In this document: piece by piece, positions 35,243 through 44,107 of the stretch
Layout: the number at the start of each line of letters is the position of its first letter
How positions within the stretch are numbered: the first letter of the stretch is position 1
Assembly: GCF_900112775.1 (NCBI RefSeq)
Contig: NZ_FOYZ01000001.1
Location: 62,001-126,000 of the forward strand
DNA length: 64,000 nt
Reading direction: 5' to 3'
Source: Anaeromicropila populeti
GTDB taxonomy: Bacteria; Bacillota; Clostridia; Lachnospirales; Lachnospiraceae
Position numbers and translations under genes: made by a program
The notes under the pieces: generated by a model
What the model was told of the DNA's origin: nothing
Databases searched by the model: none
Seen by the model: only the letters and a program-made list of their open reading frames with translations

Positions 35243-36019
35243 TTATATAAATCCAGTATATGGCCGCTGGGTTACTGCATTATGAAGCCATTTAATTAAA
35301 GTAGTAAAATCAAAAACTGGCAGCTTCACAGCCTCCTGCACTTTATATGCATATGGAGGCATATCACTGCACTCCAGCAAAATTGCCCCAATTTCTTGAT
35401 TTTCCCTTACCAGTTCTATAGCTGCATCTACTACTTCCCCTTCTGCCTTATGGTTATCAAACTCACCACGCCCCTCTAGTATACAGGAAAATTCTTTTTT
35501 ATGTCTTAAATCTTTTATCACAATTCTTTCAGAATCTAATACGCCACAATTTTCTAGCAGTCTAGTAGTAAGAGATGCCTGATCCGCTGTCAAAATCCCT
35601 ATTTTCTGCCCTGGCTTTAAAAGTGGTAATATCCACGGTATCTGAACCAGACTGGAAATGGCAACTGGTACATTCAGCTCCTTTGCCAGTTCCTTCTGAT
35701 AATTTCCAAAAAAGCCACATGCTGCACTTACTGCCCGCACACCTTCCTTTTCCAGCTCACGTCCTGCTTCTAACACCTTCTGCCATACAGATTCTTCCAT
35801 CCTGAACAGATTATCAACATTCAGATTCTGAACAGCTTTTAGGCGTACTGGAAAGTCAAAGGTATATCCATTTACAATGTTCCCTGGAACCATAGGATAC
35901 CAGACATCCTCAATGTAAAGAATTCCAACTGGAAACCCGGAAATATTCTGTCCTTTTTTCATTTTTACAACAGAATTTTTCTGAAAAGGTGTAAAATATC
36001 CATATTGCACATGTTCCAT
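35243..36019 (-). CDS. Aspartate/glutamate racemase-like protein
   Basis: A 258-residue protein of the Asp/Glu/hydantoin racemase superfamily. Two Cys in the expected places, Cys101 (SAACGFFG) and Cys217 (LLECSDMPP), fit the two-base PLP-free mechanism. Glycine-rich strands (KIGILTADQASLT) match the fold. The length is typical. Members act on Asp, Glu, hydantoins or malonates (Asp/Glu racemase, maleate isomerase, AroM types). In this operon it may interconvert a substrate isomer so that the flavin dehydrogenase can use it. Which isomer or which substrate is unknown. Confidence 0.82.
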   Translation of the reverse strand: MEHVQYGYFTPFQKNSVVKMKKGQNISGFPVGILYIEDVWYPMVPGNIVNGYTFDFPVRLKAVQNLNVDNLFRMEESVWQKVLEAGRELEKEGVRAVSAACGFFGNYQKELAKELNVPVAISSLVQIPWILPLLKPGQKIGILTADQASLTTRLLENCGVLDSERIVIKDLRHKKEFSCILEGRGEFDNHKAEGEVVDAAIELVRENQEIGAILLECSDMPPYAYKVQEAVKLPVFDFTTLIKWLHNAVTQRPYTGFI

Positions 36020-36037
36020 ATTTTATATCCCCCTAGA

Positions 36038-37219
36038 TTATAACACATTTTTTTCAAATCTGCTGAATTTTAATTTACTAATATCAAATTCCGTTTTTTC
36101 ACCAGCTACAACCTGCGCCATGATTTTTCCTGTAATTGGCGACAGACAGATTCCATCTCCTTCATGCCCTGCTGCTATATAAAACCCTGGAACTGCCTCA
36201 ACATCTGATACTATTGGCAGGTGATCCACAACAAAAGGCCTTACACCAGCATAGCTTCTAATACAATTAATGTCCTTCAGACATGGAAAAAACCTCATCC
36301 CTCGCTCGGCAATTGCTTTCATGGCTTCAATTTCTGAACGTGCATCAAATCCACGGAAACCACGGTACCCTCCCAGTAAAATATTTGAATCATTGGTATA
36401 TTCAATGTTAAACGCTACATTATATTCTTCAACCAAAGGGCTTACATTTCTTTTAAAATTTATGTCGTCAAACTTCGACATCATATATCCGAATTCAAGT
36501 ATTTTGTGCCATACAATTCGCTTTGTCTTTTCTGAAATCAAATTCATTCCTTTTCTTGGCTGAATTGGAATTTCAATTCCTGCCATTTTTCCCACATCAG
36601 GTGCCCATACCCCTGCACAGTTAATTATTTTTTTCGTATAGATTGTTCCTTGATCGGTTTCGATTCCTTCTACCTGATTTTTCTCCCCAAGAAGAATTTT
36701 CTGTATGCTGCAATAGGTATATACTTTCAATCCTAATTTTTTTGCTTCCTCTGTAAAAGCAAAGCAGACTTTATACGGACTCATTGCTGCATCTCCTGGT
36801 GTCCAGATTCCGCCAATTAAATCTTTTGCCAGATAAGGTTCCATTTCAGCAAGAGTCTTTGCATCTACCATAGACATGTCATAACCATCCTGCGCCTGTC
36901 TGTTGGCATAAGCAGAAGCCGCTTCATATTCTGATTCTGTTTCACAGACGTATAAACAGCCCTTCTGGTCAAATTCAAAATCATACGAAAATTTCGCTGC
37001 CAGCTCTTTGTACAATGCAATACTTGCTGCTCCCATCTGGGTATCTAGCCCAGGCTGCTTATCGCAGATAAGTGCTACTGCATCACAATGGCTGGAGGAG
37101 CCATTTGCAATATCACCATGATCAATTAATGCAACCTCATAGCCCTTTTCACACAAGTGATAAGCCACACTGGTTCCAATAGCACCCGCACCAATTACTA
37201 CTACATCATATGCCTTCAT
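36038..37219 (-). CDS. FAD-dependent D-amino acid/opine dehydrogenase subunit (DAO fold)
   Basis: A 393-residue flavoprotein. The FAD-binding motif is VVIGAGAIGTSVAYHLCEKG (6-25), then DIANGSSSHCD, and the late GHEGDGICLSPITGK. It resembles glycine/sarcosine oxidase, HcnC and the beta subunit of opine, D-hydroxyproline and archaeal L-proline dehydrogenases. It should take electrons from a C-N bond of a secondary or primary amine. Its stop-start overlap with the BFD gene (ATGA) and the following ferredoxin, FAD/NAD and [2Fe-2S] genes shows it is part of a five-component complex. A second copy is at 62589. Confidence 0.9.
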   Translation of the reverse strand: MKAYDVVVIGAGAIGTSVAYHLCEKGYEVALIDHGDIANGSSSHCDAVALICDKQPGLDTQMGAASIALYKELAAKFSYDFEFDQKGCLYVCETESEYEAASAYANRQAQDGYDMSMVDAKTLAEMEPYLAKDLIGGIWTPGDAAMSPYKVCFAFTEEAKKLGLKVYTYCSIQKILLGEKNQVEGIETDQGTIYTKKIINCAGVWAPDVGKMAGIEIPIQPRKGMNLISEKTKRIVWHKILEFGYMMSKFDDINFKRNVSPLVEEYNVAFNIEYTNDSNILLGGYRGFRGFDARSEIEAMKAIAERGMRFFPCLKDINCIRSYAGVRPFVVDHLPIVSDVEAVPGFYIAAGHEGDGICLSPITGKIMAQVVAGEKTEFDISKLKFSRFEKNVL

Positions 37220-37500
37220 ACTACCCCTCCCTCTGCTAACTCCCCAAATGTAACAGGTCTAACTGGTGGTCTGGCTGTAGAACGCCCTGTCTGTTCTGGA
37301 CAAATATTTAATTCACTGCATAGAATCTGCTGTACCAGCTTTTCACAGGTTCTGCCCTGGCATAATCCCATTCCTGCCCTCACACGTCTTTTTACACCTG
37401 TAATATCTTTTGCACCTTCTCTAATAGACTGTTTTATTTCTCCAACGGTAATTTCTTCACACCGGCATACAATCATATCATCTGGCATAATTTCACTCAT
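37216..37500 (-). CDS. BFD-like [2Fe-2S] subunit
   Basis: A 94-residue protein with the full BFD-like [2Fe-2S] motif: Cys12 and Cys14 (VCRCEEI), Cys47 and Cys52 (GLCQGRTC). In multi-part amine dehydrogenases this small subunit passes electrons between flavins. In other species it is often fused to the alpha subunit; here it is separate. It overlaps its neighbours by 4 bp on both sides (ATGA), which indicates tight coupling. Confidence 0.92.
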   Translation of the reverse strand: MSEIMPDDMIVCRCEEITVGEIKQSIREGAKDITGVKRRVRAGMGLCQGRTCEKLVQQILCSELNICPEQTGRSTARPPVRPVTFGELAEGGVV

Positions 37501-38009
37501 TCTGCTCTCCTCCTTTGAATGCTTCTTACCTGATCCACATACTCTTTCGGGATTTCTATTGTAATAACTGGTGTATGGTCAAATGCTTTTGGATTCATAA
37601 CTTTAATTACTTTTCCATCACAAACCACTTCACCTTTTCGATTTACAGCCTTTACCTCTTCGCCCTCTGTTGGAATAGGAAAATATTCATAGGGAAATGC
37701 CACTGTTGCCTTTGTTTCACTATGCACCTTATTTACAATAAAAATTGCCATACCAGGACATTTTGAAACGCAGATTCCACAGCCTGTACACTCATCCCCG
37801 TTTACAATCGGCAGATTTGTAATAGGATTTCCAATTATAATTGCTTTTCGGCTGCACGCTGCTTCACAAGGATTGCATGGTATCTGCTGAACACATTCAA
37901 TAACAGCTACGGCACCTTTTTTAAAACGTTCTTCGTCTGGTATTGTTTGAATCTGAACCAGTTCTTCATATTCTAGATAACCTGTATTTTCTAGAGCCAT
38001 AATTTTCAC
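37497..38009 (-). CDS. 4Fe-4S ferredoxin-like subunit
   Basis: A 170-residue protein. Cys74, 77, 80 and 84 (CTGCGICVSKCPG) form a normal 4Fe-4S site. A second group, Cys39, 45, 48 and 52 (CNPCEAAC), could hold another cluster. The C-terminal half (about 95-170) is a beta-rich extension. The closest analogues are the ferredoxin-like subunits of archaeal L-proline dehydrogenase 1 and of anaerobic D-amino acid dehydrogenase complexes. It should carry electrons out of the complex to a ferredoxin or NAD pool. It overlaps both neighbours by 4 bp. Confidence 0.88.
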   Translation of the reverse strand: MKIMALENTGYLEYEELVQIQTIPDEERFKKGAVAVIECVQQIPCNPCEAACSRKAIIIGNPITNLPIVNGDECTGCGICVSKCPGMAIFIVNKVHSETKATVAFPYEYFPIPTEGEEVKAVNRKGEVVCDGKVIKVMNPKAFDHTPVITIEIPKEYVDQVRSIQRRRAE

Positions 38010-39154
38010 CCTTTCAACTTAATTTCTGCCTGAGGCATCCCTACTTTATTAAGATACTCTGCTAATACTACCTCTTTTGCTGACAGCCTTCTTTCTCCAA
38101 AAGGTCCCAGTCTTAACATTTCAAGTCTTTTCCATATAGCATCTTTCTTCTCTTCCGCCTCTTTGTCTGCTATAAGTGAAAGACTTTGAGCTGCTGCAAT
38201 CCCTGCAATTCTTCCTTCCTCCAATGCCGTATTGGCCTCTTCTACCCCAGTTGCATCTCCTGCTACATATACTCCTTCTACAGATGTTTCCATATTTTTA
38301 TTATGCAGAGGAATAAATCCACCAAATACACCATTAAACGTAAACTCACAATTTAGCAGCCTTGTTAATTCAACTGTTGGCTTTAAACCTGCTGCAATTG
38401 CTACACAGTCCGCTTCAATTACTTTTTCCGTTCCGCTGATTGGCTGAAATTTGTCATCCACTTCTGCAATGACAACTTCTTTTACACAGTCCGTTTCATC
38501 GCCGATTGCTTCTATAATCGTATGCTTCATGTATATAGGAACGCCAGCTCTTCTAATCTTTGCCGCATGAACTGCATATCCGCCAATTTTAGGTGCTGCT
38601 TCTACTAATGCAACAACGTCACAACCCGCCTGCATAAGCTGATAAGAAACAATCAACCCTACATTTCCACTTCCCAGCATAACAACTTTTTCTCCAGGTT
38701 TTACATGGTTTACGTTTATCATGGTCTGGGCTGCTCCAGCCCCCATAACCCCTGGTTTTGTCCATCCTTTAAACCGGACTACATTTTCACTTGCTCCTGT
38801 TGCAACAATAATTTTTTTTGCAAGTATAGTCACAACTTCCTTTGCTTCATTTTCAAGTCCTTTTTCTACTGCCACTTTATTTCCTGGAAACAATCCGATA
38901 ACAGTACTTTTCAGCCATATTTCAACTCCATTTTCTTCTGCTTCCCTTAGAAGAAGCATCCCAATATCCATCCCCCTAGTTCCAGAACGATGTGCACTTG
39001 AGCCAAAAAATTTATGAATCTGCTTAAACAGCTGGCCTCCTGGCTTTATATTCAAATCAATAATAAGTACATTGGCACCCGCTTTTGAGGCTTCAATTCC
39101 AGCTGCCAGACCTGCTGGGCCAGCTCCCACAATTACAACATCCTTTTCTATCAT
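38006..39154 (-). CDS. NAD(P)/FAD-dependent oxidoreductase subunit (HcnB/opine oxidase A-like)
   Basis: A 382-residue two-dinucleotide-domain flavoprotein: FAD motif VIVGAGPAGLAAGIEASKAG at the start, second GxGxxG MLGSGNVGLIVSYQ in the middle, IVATGASENVVRFKGWTKPGV between, and VYVAGDATGVEEANTALEEG at the end. It is the alpha-type subunit seen in HcnB, octopine/nopaline oxidase A and proline dehydrogenase alpha. It shares 4-bp overlaps with the ferredoxin and [2Fe-2S] genes. It should link the DAO-type subunit to NAD(P) or ferredoxin. Confidence 0.92.
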   Translation of the reverse strand: MIEKDVVIVGAGPAGLAAGIEASKAGANVLIIDLNIKPGGQLFKQIHKFFGSSAHRSGTRGMDIGMLLLREAEENGVEIWLKSTVIGLFPGNKVAVEKGLENEAKEVVTILAKKIIVATGASENVVRFKGWTKPGVMGAGAAQTMINVNHVKPGEKVVMLGSGNVGLIVSYQLMQAGCDVVALVEAAPKIGGYAVHAAKIRRAGVPIYMKHTIIEAIGDETDCVKEVVIAEVDDKFQPISGTEKVIEADCVAIAAGLKPTVELTRLLNCEFTFNGVFGGFIPLHNKNMETSVEGVYVAGDATGVEEANTALEEGRIAGIAAAQSLSLIADKEAEEKKDAIWKRLEMLRLGPFGERRLSAKEVVLAEYLNKVGMPQAEIKLKG

Positions 39155-39474
39155 TTCCGTTCCACCTCCTTATGAAGACCATTCTGTGTTTCCACTACCA
39201 TACCATCACGAACGGGAGTGATACAGGTTCTTACATTTGGTTTTCCATCTACCACCATCGCGCAGTCTGTACATTGTCCTATTCCACAGAACAAACCCCT
39301 TGGTTCCTGTTTTTTTAACGTATAGCGGTTGATTTTAATTCCATTTGCCAGGAGCGCAGCAAGAATGGGTTCCCCTTCTTTTGCCGCAATCATTTTCCCA
39401 TCTACCGTAATCTGCACCAACGGCACATTGTTGTCCACCTCTAGTATTACGTGATTTTCTACTCGTAAACACAT
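39151..39474 (-). CDS. HcnA-like [2Fe-2S] subunit
   Basis: A 107-residue ferredoxin-like protein (Fer2_4 type). The four cluster Cys are 63, 68, 71 and 84 (GLFCGIGQCTDC and RTC). It has the GEPILAALLANGI segment typical of HcnA and sarcosine oxidase alpha N-termini. The ATG used follows GGGGG; the ORF extends 17 codons into the RidA gene without a ribosome site. It should deliver electrons between flavin centres. It is the first of the five dehydrogenase subunit genes. Confidence 0.9.
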   Translation of the reverse strand: MCLRVENHVILEVDNNVPLVQITVDGKMIAAKEGEPILAALLANGIKINRYTLKKQEPRGLFCGIGQCTDCAMVVDGKPNVRTCITPVRDGMVVETQNGLHKEVERK

Positions 39475-39493
39475 CGTATCTGCCCCCTTATTT

Positions 39494-39868
39494 TTAGTCT
39501 GCAAATGCAGTAAACTCCATTTCAACTAGACAGCCATCTACCATTCCTGCACATTGTGTACAGCATCTGGCAGGATAATTATCTGAAAAATAAGTCTTAT
39601 ACACTTCATTCATTTCTGGCACAACTGCCATGTCTAATACATAGATTGTTACCTTTGCAATCTGGTCCATCGAGGAACCCGCTGCTTCTAGTACAGCTTT
39701 TGCATTTTCCATTAACTGTTTTGTCTGCTCTGTTATTCCTCCTGCAACAAGTTCTCCTGTAATATCCGTTCCAATCTGTGTCGTAAATACCATATTTCCG
39801 TACTTAATTCCTAACGCATAAGGTCCGTGGCATTCTCCACATTTTTTTGTAATAATCTGCTCTTTCAT
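39494..39868 (-). CDS. RidA-family imine/enamine deaminase
   Basis: A 124-residue RidA (YjgF/UK114) protein. The substrate-carboxylate Arg is Arg101 (NYPARCC), and the trimer fold signature YGNMVFTTQIGTD and VTIYVLDM are present. RidA speeds hydrolysis of the 2-imino acids that amine oxidation releases, giving the keto acid and ammonia. It sits next to the dehydrogenase subunits, which fits exactly. It is oddly rich in Cys (10, 13, 102, 103, 106, 113), with CCTQC just after the active Arg; it may bind metal or be redox-sensitive. Confidence 0.92.
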   Translation of the reverse strand: MKEQIITKKCGECHGPYALGIKYGNMVFTTQIGTDITGELVAGGITEQTKQLMENAKAVLEAAGSSMDQIAKVTIYVLDMAVVPEMNEVYKTYFSDNYPARCCTQCAGMVDGCLVEMEFTAFAD

Positions 39869-39901
39869 ACTTTATTTCCTCCTGTAATTATGTTTTTTCA
39901 T

Positions 39902-40885
39902 TTAAAATTTCACTTGTTTATTTACGATAAAGGTTGGCATTTCCTTTTTAGAAAGTCTGGATACCAGCTGACTCAATGCCTTTACACGTGCATCATAAAA
40001 TGAATCTTCCGAAATAAATGCTGCATGTGGGGTAATTACCACATTTTCCAGCCCAAACAAATCACTCTTTTCATTTACCTCATCTTCAATCACATCAATA
40101 CCAGCGCCTTTTATTACACCAGTCTGTAATGCTTCCACCAAAGCGGTTTCATCTACTACTGCCCCCCTGGCTGTATTAATTAAGAATGCACTTTCCTTCA
40201 TTTTTTTCAATTCATTTTTTCCTATTAAATGAGTGGTTTCAGCCATTAACGGGCAGTGTAGTGAAACAAAATCCGAGTTTTCTAATAATTGGTCCAAAGT
40301 TTCTGCTTTTTTGCATCCAAAGCCTTCCAGGTACTCCTTTGATTTTGTTGGCGCATATACCAAGATTTCCAGGCCAAGGGACTGAAGGACAGGAACCATT
40401 GCTTTCGGTATAGCCCCAAAGAAAACCATGCCAAAGGTTTTTCCTGTAATACGATATGTTTTGTAGCCAAGTAAGGGGTCCCACTTTCCTCTACGTACAC
40501 TTCTGTCATAAAAACTGATTTTTCTTACAAGGTCAATTGCCAAGCCAATGCAATGCAGTGCTACTTCCTCTGCACAAAAGCCTGGCGAATTAGTTACACA
40601 GACACCTTGCTTTGTGGCAGCCTCTAAATCCACATTGTTATAACCAATAGATTGCAAGGAAACTATTTTAAGATTAGGAAGCTGTTCTATCACTTCTCTT
40701 GTAATCTGCTCATACTCAACCACTAATCCATCCGCTTCTTTTACACATTCAACAAAGCTTTTTTCATTTGACTGATTCTTTATTTCTATTAATTCTATAT
40801 CTTCCACTTCCCATTCCTTCAAAAGTGTATTTTCAAAATTCAAATTATCATCGATGTTATAGTAAATCACTTTATTTTTGTCCAT
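39902..40885 (-). CDS. D-isomer specific 2-hydroxyacid dehydrogenase-like protein with altered NAD motif
   Basis: A 327-residue protein of the D-2-hydroxyacid dehydrogenase family (lactate, phosphoglycerate, CtBP types). Catalytic Arg240 (NTARGAV), Glu267 (DVIEDE) and His287 (TPHAAF) are kept. However, the glycine-rich GxGxxG of the NAD site reads FFGAIP (155-160), and the usual Asp at the end of the next strand is Ala (LVYAPT). The gene is intact and well placed in the operon, so it is probably functional but with unusual cofactor binding. The expected role is reduction of a 2-keto acid to a D-hydroxy acid. It lies 33 bp from its neighbours. Confidence 0.82.
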   Translation of the reverse strand: MDKNKVIYYNIDDNLNFENTLLKEWEVEDIELIEIKNQSNEKSFVECVKEADGLVVEYEQITREVIEQLPNLKIVSLQSIGYNNVDLEAATKQGVCVTNSPGFCAEEVALHCIGLAIDLVRKISFYDRSVRRGKWDPLLGYKTYRITGKTFGMVFFGAIPKAMVPVLQSLGLEILVYAPTKSKEYLEGFGCKKAETLDQLLENSDFVSLHCPLMAETTHLIGKNELKKMKESAFLINTARGAVVDETALVEALQTGVIKGAGIDVIEDEVNEKSDLFGLENVVITPHAAFISEDSFYDARVKALSQLVSRLSKKEMPTFIVNKQVKF

Positions 40886-40917
40886 CCTTCTGACCTCCTC
40901 ATTTCTTTTTGCAGTTG

Positions 40918-42189
40918 CTAAAGTGTCTGCAAAGCTGCCTCCAGAATCATAATACCCTGATCAATTTCTTCCTTCTTTACATTTAATGGCGTTGCAAATC
41001 TCATCCCATTTCCATGTACACCACAATTTAGCGTTAACATTTTATTTCTTAAACACTCTGCCTTTACCTTTGCCCAGATATCGCCCCCTGGGGTACCATC
41101 TTCATGTGAAAATTCAATTGCCAGCATCAGCCCCAATCCACGAACATCCGAAATACAACTATATTTTTCCTTTAATTCAAATAATTTTTCTTTTAAATAA
41201 CTTCCCATTGTATTCACATTTTCTAAAATATTCTGCTCTTCAAACACATCTAGTACTGCATTTGCTGCTGCCGCTGCCACAGGATTTCCTCCAAATGTTG
41301 TTCCATGCATTCCCGGATGCCATTCCTCCATAATTTCGTTGGTACTGACTACTGCGCTCATTGGAAGTCCTCCAGCAATTGCCTTTCCCAGCGTCATAAT
41401 GTCTGGTACTACATCAAAATTTTCACAGGCAAACATTTTCCCTGTCCTTCCGTATCCAGCCTGTATTTCATCAAAAATCAACAGAATTCCATGCTCACTG
41501 CAAATACTTCGAATGCCTTGTACAAATTCCTTTGTTGGAACTACATATCCACCTTCTCCTTGAATCGGTTCCATAATAATGGCTGCCACCATTTCAGGTG
41601 CTACCACATAACTAAATAGACTTTTTAGCTCTTCTAGACAGTATTCTGTCCGCTGCTGCTCATCAAATCCCTTTGGGCACAGATCCTTAGATGGATATGG
41701 TACAAAATACGTTGACCCCATCATTGGTTCATAATATTTTCTATACTTAGAATTAGAAGCCGTTACAGTCGTTGCTCCAATTGTTCTTCCATGAAAAGAA
41801 CCTTTAAATGAAATAATAGCTGGTCTTTTTGTATAAGCCTTTGCAAGCTTAATTGCACCATCTGTTGCCTCAGCACCACCATTGGAAAAAAATATAGAAT
41901 TTAAATCTCCTGGTGTCACCTCTGACAGTCTTTTTGCCAGCTTTAATGTAGGCTCAAAATTCACTAAATTAAAGGATGCATTAATTAAGTTTTTTGCCTG
42001 TCCACAAATGGCATCTACTACTTTGTTATGGGAATGTCCTAATGCATTAACAGCAATTCCCTGTACAAAATCCAAATACCGTTCTCCATTAATATCTGTC
42101 AAATAACATCCCTCACCGCTTGTAATAATTAAATCTGTTGCCTTTGCCAGTGCTGGACTCAAATATTCCTTATATTGATTAAATTCCAT
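40918..42189 (-). CDS. Class III aminotransferase (GABA/acetylornithine type)
   Basis: A 423-residue PLP enzyme. The PLP Lys is Lys269 (TLGKAIAGGLP), the ring-N Asp is Asp240 (IFDEIQAGYGRTG), and FFSNGGAEATDGAIKLA is the phosphate-site region. Class III enzymes act on the terminal amino group of GABA, beta-alanine, ornithine or similar and yield semialdehydes. The next gene upstream is an iron alcohol dehydrogenase that could reduce such a semialdehyde. So this pair would turn an omega-amino acid into an omega-hydroxy acid. The exact substrate cannot be told. Confidence 0.92.
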   Translation of the reverse strand: MEFNQYKEYLSPALAKATDLIITSGEGCYLTDINGERYLDFVQGIAVNALGHSHNKVVDAICGQAKNLINASFNLVNFEPTLKLAKRLSEVTPGDLNSIFFSNGGAEATDGAIKLAKAYTKRPAIISFKGSFHGRTIGATTVTASNSKYRKYYEPMMGSTYFVPYPSKDLCPKGFDEQQRTEYCLEELKSLFSYVVAPEMVAAIIMEPIQGEGGYVVPTKEFVQGIRSICSEHGILLIFDEIQAGYGRTGKMFACENFDVVPDIMTLGKAIAGGLPMSAVVSTNEIMEEWHPGMHGTTFGGNPVAAAAANAVLDVFEEQNILENVNTMGSYLKEKLFELKEKYSCISDVRGLGLMLAIEFSHEDGTPGGDIWAKVKAECLRNKMLTLNCGVHGNGMRFATPLNVKKEEIDQGIMILEAALQTL

Positions 42190-42205
42190 CTTCGTTTCCT
42201 CCTTA

Positions 42206-43366
42206 TTATTTCATTGCCTCGTCTAAAATTTGATATATTATTTCTTCGGTATAAGACACTGGGTTCATTGCCAGAAGCCTGTATTCCATTGTCCCTTTTA
42301 CGATAGCTGGGAACATGTCCTTTGTTATCCCTACCTCACCTAATGACTGGGGAATTTGAAAATCACTTATCATTGCTTTTACAGCGTCAATTGCTTTATG
42401 AGAAGCATCTGCAAGAGACAGTCCCTGGATGTTTTCTCCTAACAAACTAGCAATTGTTGAAAATTTTTCTATATTTCCTTTTCGGTTCTTATTCATTACA
42501 TATGGCAGCATCATAGCGTTAGCCATCCCATGAGAAACATGTGCAATTCCTCCCATGGCCTGTGAAATGCCATGTACTGCTCCTAGTCCGCCATTTAGAA
42601 ATGCAACTGCTCCTAATGTGCTGGCCAGTGCCATATTTCCCCTTGCTTCTACATCTGTAGGCCTGAAAACGGCTGTTCTTAATGATTTTCCAATTAGTTT
42701 TATTGTCATTTCTGCATACATATCACTTAAGGGATTGGCATTTTTTGATACGTAGGCCTCAATTGCATGTGTTAATGCATCCATTCCAGTACTTGCCGTA
42801 ATATCAACTGGCATATCAAGTTGAATCATAGGATCTACCACTGCAATTTTAGGAACCAGATATTCATGGGTTATGGATAATTTACACTGCTTTTCTTCAT
42901 CCGAAATCACACTGGATGCTGTTACTTCACTTCCGCTTCCTGCTGTTGTGGGAACACAAATTAATGGTAGAGATTGTTTTTCAACTATTCTGTTCCCTCC
43001 AAAAAGATATTCCCGGCAAGAACCCTCATTGGTTTTAAGCATACACATTGCCTTTGCCATATCCATTACGCTGCCGCCGCCAACTGCAATTACTAAATCT
43101 ACTTGTGCTTCACGTAATTTTTCAGCTGCCAGATCCACATCCGCTACTGGTGGTTCTGGTTTTGTATCTGAAAAAACTGTTACTTCTATTTTCTGTTCCA
43201 CCAATTTATCCCATATTGTCTGAAATTGCTTTGTCTTCTCAATCCGTTTTCCTGTTACGATTATTATTTTTTCAGCTTTTAATTCTCTGCAAAGCTGGTG
43301 AAGTTCAAAACTTTTTCCTTCTCCATAGATTATTCTGGTGGGACATTTGAATATAAAATCTTTCAT
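42206..43366 (-). CDS. Iron-containing alcohol dehydrogenase
   Basis: A 386-residue group III alcohol dehydrogenase. GGGSVMD (96-102) is the NAD-phosphate loop; metal ligands are Asp196, His200 (DALTHAIEAYVS), His265 and His279 (VHGISQAMGGIAHVSHG). Members include 1,3-propanediol, lactaldehyde and 4-hydroxybutyrate dehydrogenases. In context it probably reduces the semialdehyde from the class III aminotransferase. It is the first metabolic gene after the ABC importer genes, 39 bp from the permease. Confidence 0.93.
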   Translation of the reverse strand: MKDFIFKCPTRIIYGEGKSFELHQLCRELKAEKIIIVTGKRIEKTKQFQTIWDKLVEQKIEVTVFSDTKPEPPVADVDLAAEKLREAQVDLVIAVGGGSVMDMAKAMCMLKTNEGSCREYLFGGNRIVEKQSLPLICVPTTAGSGSEVTASSVISDEEKQCKLSITHEYLVPKIAVVDPMIQLDMPVDITASTGMDALTHAIEAYVSKNANPLSDMYAEMTIKLIGKSLRTAVFRPTDVEARGNMALASTLGAVAFLNGGLGAVHGISQAMGGIAHVSHGMANAMMLPYVMNKNRKGNIEKFSTIASLLGENIQGLSLADASHKAIDAVKAMISDFQIPQSLGEVGITKDMFPAIVKGTMEYRLLAMNPVSYTEEIIYQILDEAMK

Positions 43367-43405
43367 TTATCCACCATATCCTTTCTATAAGACTAACCAA
43401 CTGCC

Positions 43406-44107
43406 CTATCTTTTTAAATATTTTCCTGAATGTCTTTCTATCAATTGAAACAATTGCTCAAACATAATAAATATTACCCAGTAAACAAATGCTGCCATAA
43501 TATACGTTTCTAAAAATCTCTGATTTTTTACGGCAAAGTTTTTAGCTGCCCCCATCATTTCCACTATTGTTACCATATAAGCCAGTGATGTTGCTTTTAA
43601 TAAATTGACAAAATGATTTCCTATGTTAGGAATACAAACAACAATTAACTGAGGAATAATAATCCGAATCATCATCTGCAACTTAGTAAATCCCATTGCG
43701 TAACAGGCTTCAAACTGACCTTTTGGAATAGTATCTAATGCCGATAACAGCATGTCACTCATATAAGGAATATAAGAAATAGATAATGCTACAATTGCCA
43801 TCTGGATTTTAGGCGGATTTCTCAAATCATACTCAAACCGAAATGTTCCTCCTAATGCATGGAGAATGTCGTCCATGGAATAATAAAAAAAGTATAGAAA
43901 AACTAAAATGGGAACACCTTTTAAAAAGGAAGAAGTTAGCCGGCATACATTTGCAAGAATTTTATTATTACTTTTTTTCATCAGTGCAAATAAAATTCCT
44001 CCTAACAACGCAATTGCCATTGACCACAAAGTTAACTTCATAGTAACTGGAAGCTTTTTTAAGATTGGCTCAATGCAAGTAATTGCATAATGAAAATCAA
44101 AACTCAT
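43406..44107 (-). CDS. Polar amino acid ABC transporter permease (second)
   Basis: A 233-residue permease of the HisMQ type: N-terminal spans, then the EAA-type loop GQFEACYAMGFTKLQMMIRIIIPQ, which contacts the ATPase. Its start overlaps the first permease gene by 4 bp (ATGA). The pair would form a heterodimer in the inner membrane. Confidence 0.93.
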   Translation of the reverse strand: MSFDFHYAITCIEPILKKLPVTMKLTLWSMAIALLGGILFALMKKSNNKILANVCRLTSSFLKGVPILVFLYFFYYSMDDILHALGGTFRFEYDLRNPPKIQMAIVALSISYIPYMSDMLLSALDTIPKGQFEACYAMGFTKLQMMIRIIIPQLIVVCIPNIGNHFVNLLKATSLAYMVTIVEMMGAAKNFAVKNQRFLETYIMAAFVYWVIFIMFEQLFQLIERHSGKYLKR

